Shown here: piece by piece, positions 13,088 to 14,102 of the stretch | Layout: every line of letters starts with the position of its first letter | Position numbering within the stretch: position 1 is the stretch's first letter | DNA from: an uncultured Eubacteriales bacterium | GTDB taxonomy: Bacteria > Bacillota > Clostridia > Oscillospirales > CAG-272 | DNA: 14,102 bases | Direction: 5' to 3' | Assembly: GCA_958414825.1 (NCBI GenBank) | Contig: CATYXQ010000050.1 | Location: 1-14,102 of the forward strand | Made by a program: the position numbers and the translations under genes | Notes under the pieces: generated by a model | Database searches by the model: none | Told to the model about the DNA's origin: nothing | What the model saw: only the letters and a program-made list of their open reading frames with translations

Positions 13088-14102
13088 ATGGAAAAGACTG
13101 TTGAATTTGAAGTTATTGAAACAATATTGCAACTGTATGACATTCACGAGCAGGTCGTAGATCAAAAAATGTACATTCATGCGATTGAAGATAATGGATG
13201 GATGAAGCTAATTTTTCGTGTCACCTTGGCAAATGGCAGATTACTGGTAATAAAAATCTTGCATGAAGATGATGACATAGAAACAGAAATACAGAAGGTA
13301 GAGAAGCAGAGTTATTTCTCCGAAATGATGCGCTACCATGGAATTAAGACCCCTGCTCGATATATGACTGATGGCAAATATGTTGCGCCATTTACATATC
13401 ATGATTTGCCCTGTATGGTAACTGTCGAAGATTGGTGCGGTGAGGAAATCACCGAGATTACTACAGACATTGCATATCAGATTGGTGAACTAATGGCTCG
13501 TATGCACGCGATCTCACTTTCAAACAAGTATGAGATTGGACACAGAACTTTATTCTCCGCAGCTTATTGGAATGATGTAGATGCTTTTTCGGATTTTTGT
13601 GAAATCACAAAAGATGAAAAGCTTGAACAAGCGATAGTCAAACAAATAATTACGCTCCATGATGAAAAATTGGAGCATTTACGTGCCGTTTGGGAAACAC
13701 TCCCCAAAGCAGCAGTTCAAGGTGATATTTCTATAAATAACCTTGTCAACGCTGAGGGTGGGTTAGTTGTCTTTGATTATAACAATGCAGGCGATGAAGT
13801 CCTTATCTCTGATTTTGTAATGGAGGGTCTGCTAACTGCCTATGAGATGGATTTACCAGATGATACTCCTGCTTCATCTCGCGAAAAAATCTTTCCTGCG
13901 CTTTTGAAAGGATACCTTTCTGTCAGACCTCTAAGCGAAATTGAAAGCAAAGCAGCATGGGAAGCTTACACGCTTTACCACGGCTTGTGGTTTACAAGAA
14001 TAACATATAATGATGGCTGTCTTGAAAAGCTTGTGGAGAATGGTGAATATGATGCTGCAAATCGTTTGCTAAAACAGATGCTTGAAGATATGATGGAAGC
14101 TG
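13088..14102 (+). CDS. APH-fold phosphotransferase (3' end beyond window)
   Basis: The frame is open from ATG 13088 to the window end, 338 complete codons. GGGAGAG (13077-13083) precedes the start. The protein has the layout of the aminoglycoside phosphotransferase / choline kinase fold: an N-lobe with LLVIKIL (the Lys expected to contact ATP), IGELMARMHAIS before the catalytic part, then QGDISINNLV (residues 211-220) and VVFDYNNAGDEVLISDF (227-243). D213 would be the catalytic base, N218 and D230 the magnesium ligands. The usual HGD is QGD here. The family phosphorylates hydroxyls on small molecules including aminoglycosides and macrolides, but the substrate cannot be told, and antibiotic resistance should not be assumed. 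The gene is visibly more AT-rich than secA or trmL and sits in the likely acquired segment. Confidence 0.85.
   Translation, partial: MEKTVEFEVIETILQLYDIHEQVVDQKMYIHAIEDNGWMKLIFRVTLANGRLLVIKILHEDDDIETEIQKVEKQSYFSEMMRYHGIKTPARYMTDGKYVAPFTYHDLPCMVTVEDWCGEEITEITTDIAYQIGELMARMHAISLSNKYEIGHRTLFSAAYWNDVDAFSDFCEITKDEKLEQAIVKQIITLHDEKLEHLRAVWETLPKAAVQGDISINNLVNAEGGLVVFDYNNAGDEVLISDFVMEGLLTAYEMDLPDDTPASSREKIFPALLKGYLSVRPLSEIESKAAWEAYTLYHGLWFTRITYNDGCLEKLVENGEYDAANRLLKQMLEDMMEA

Noticed and set aside
1..14102. CRISPR array or tandem repeats
   Set aside because: No regularly spaced direct repeats were seen anywhere in the window.

Overview
The window looks like chromosomal DNA of a low-to-moderate GC anaerobic Firmicute of the Clostridia type. 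The evidence is strong GGAGG-type ribosome binding sites, tight bacterial gene spacing, an ABC exporter pair, a Clostridia-style three-S1-domain protein beside a cytidylate-kinase-like ATPase, SecA with a C-terminal zinc motif, and TrmL. No species is claimed.

Layout. Positions 1-2446 hold the two halves of a heterodimeric ABC exporter. The first half is cut by the window edge and has a degenerate ATPase site. The second starts at a TTG inside the end of the first. They are followed by two hairpin terminators and about 700 bases without an intact gene, containing the decayed 3' end of an IS200/IS605-type transposase on the minus strand. Next, on the minus strand, is a lone sugar-type solute-binding lipoprotein (3301-4620) with no permease beside it. 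Divergent from it is a plus-strand pair: a triple-S1-domain RNA-binding protein (4964-5899) and a cytidylate-kinase-like protein (5963-6577). The kinase-like gene has its own strong promoter, with a perfect 18-bp palindrome between the -35 and -10 boxes.

A bidirectional terminator (6644-6688) separates these from a minus-strand operon of secA (8799-11552) and two multi-pass membrane proteins of unknown function (8227-8799 and 6710-8230). The genes overlap by 1 and 4 bases, so the membrane proteins are likely translationally coupled to secA. The larger one contains three copies of a helix / W-L-x-D-F / helix unit, and the smaller may carry a related unit. This is the least explained and most interesting part of the window.

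Divergent from secA is trmL (11758-12249). What looks like half of its terminator ends abruptly near 12343, and the DNA beyond has a different character: about 500 bases of structured, probably non-coding sequence (including a UUCG-capped terminator), then a strong promoter whose -10 box and start point lie in a perfect 18-bp palindrome. That promoter serves a small acidic protein (12818-13066) and an aminoglycoside-phosphotransferase-fold enzyme (from 13088, cut by the window end) whose catalytic motif reads QGD rather than HGD. I infer a horizontally acquired cassette joined just after trmL.
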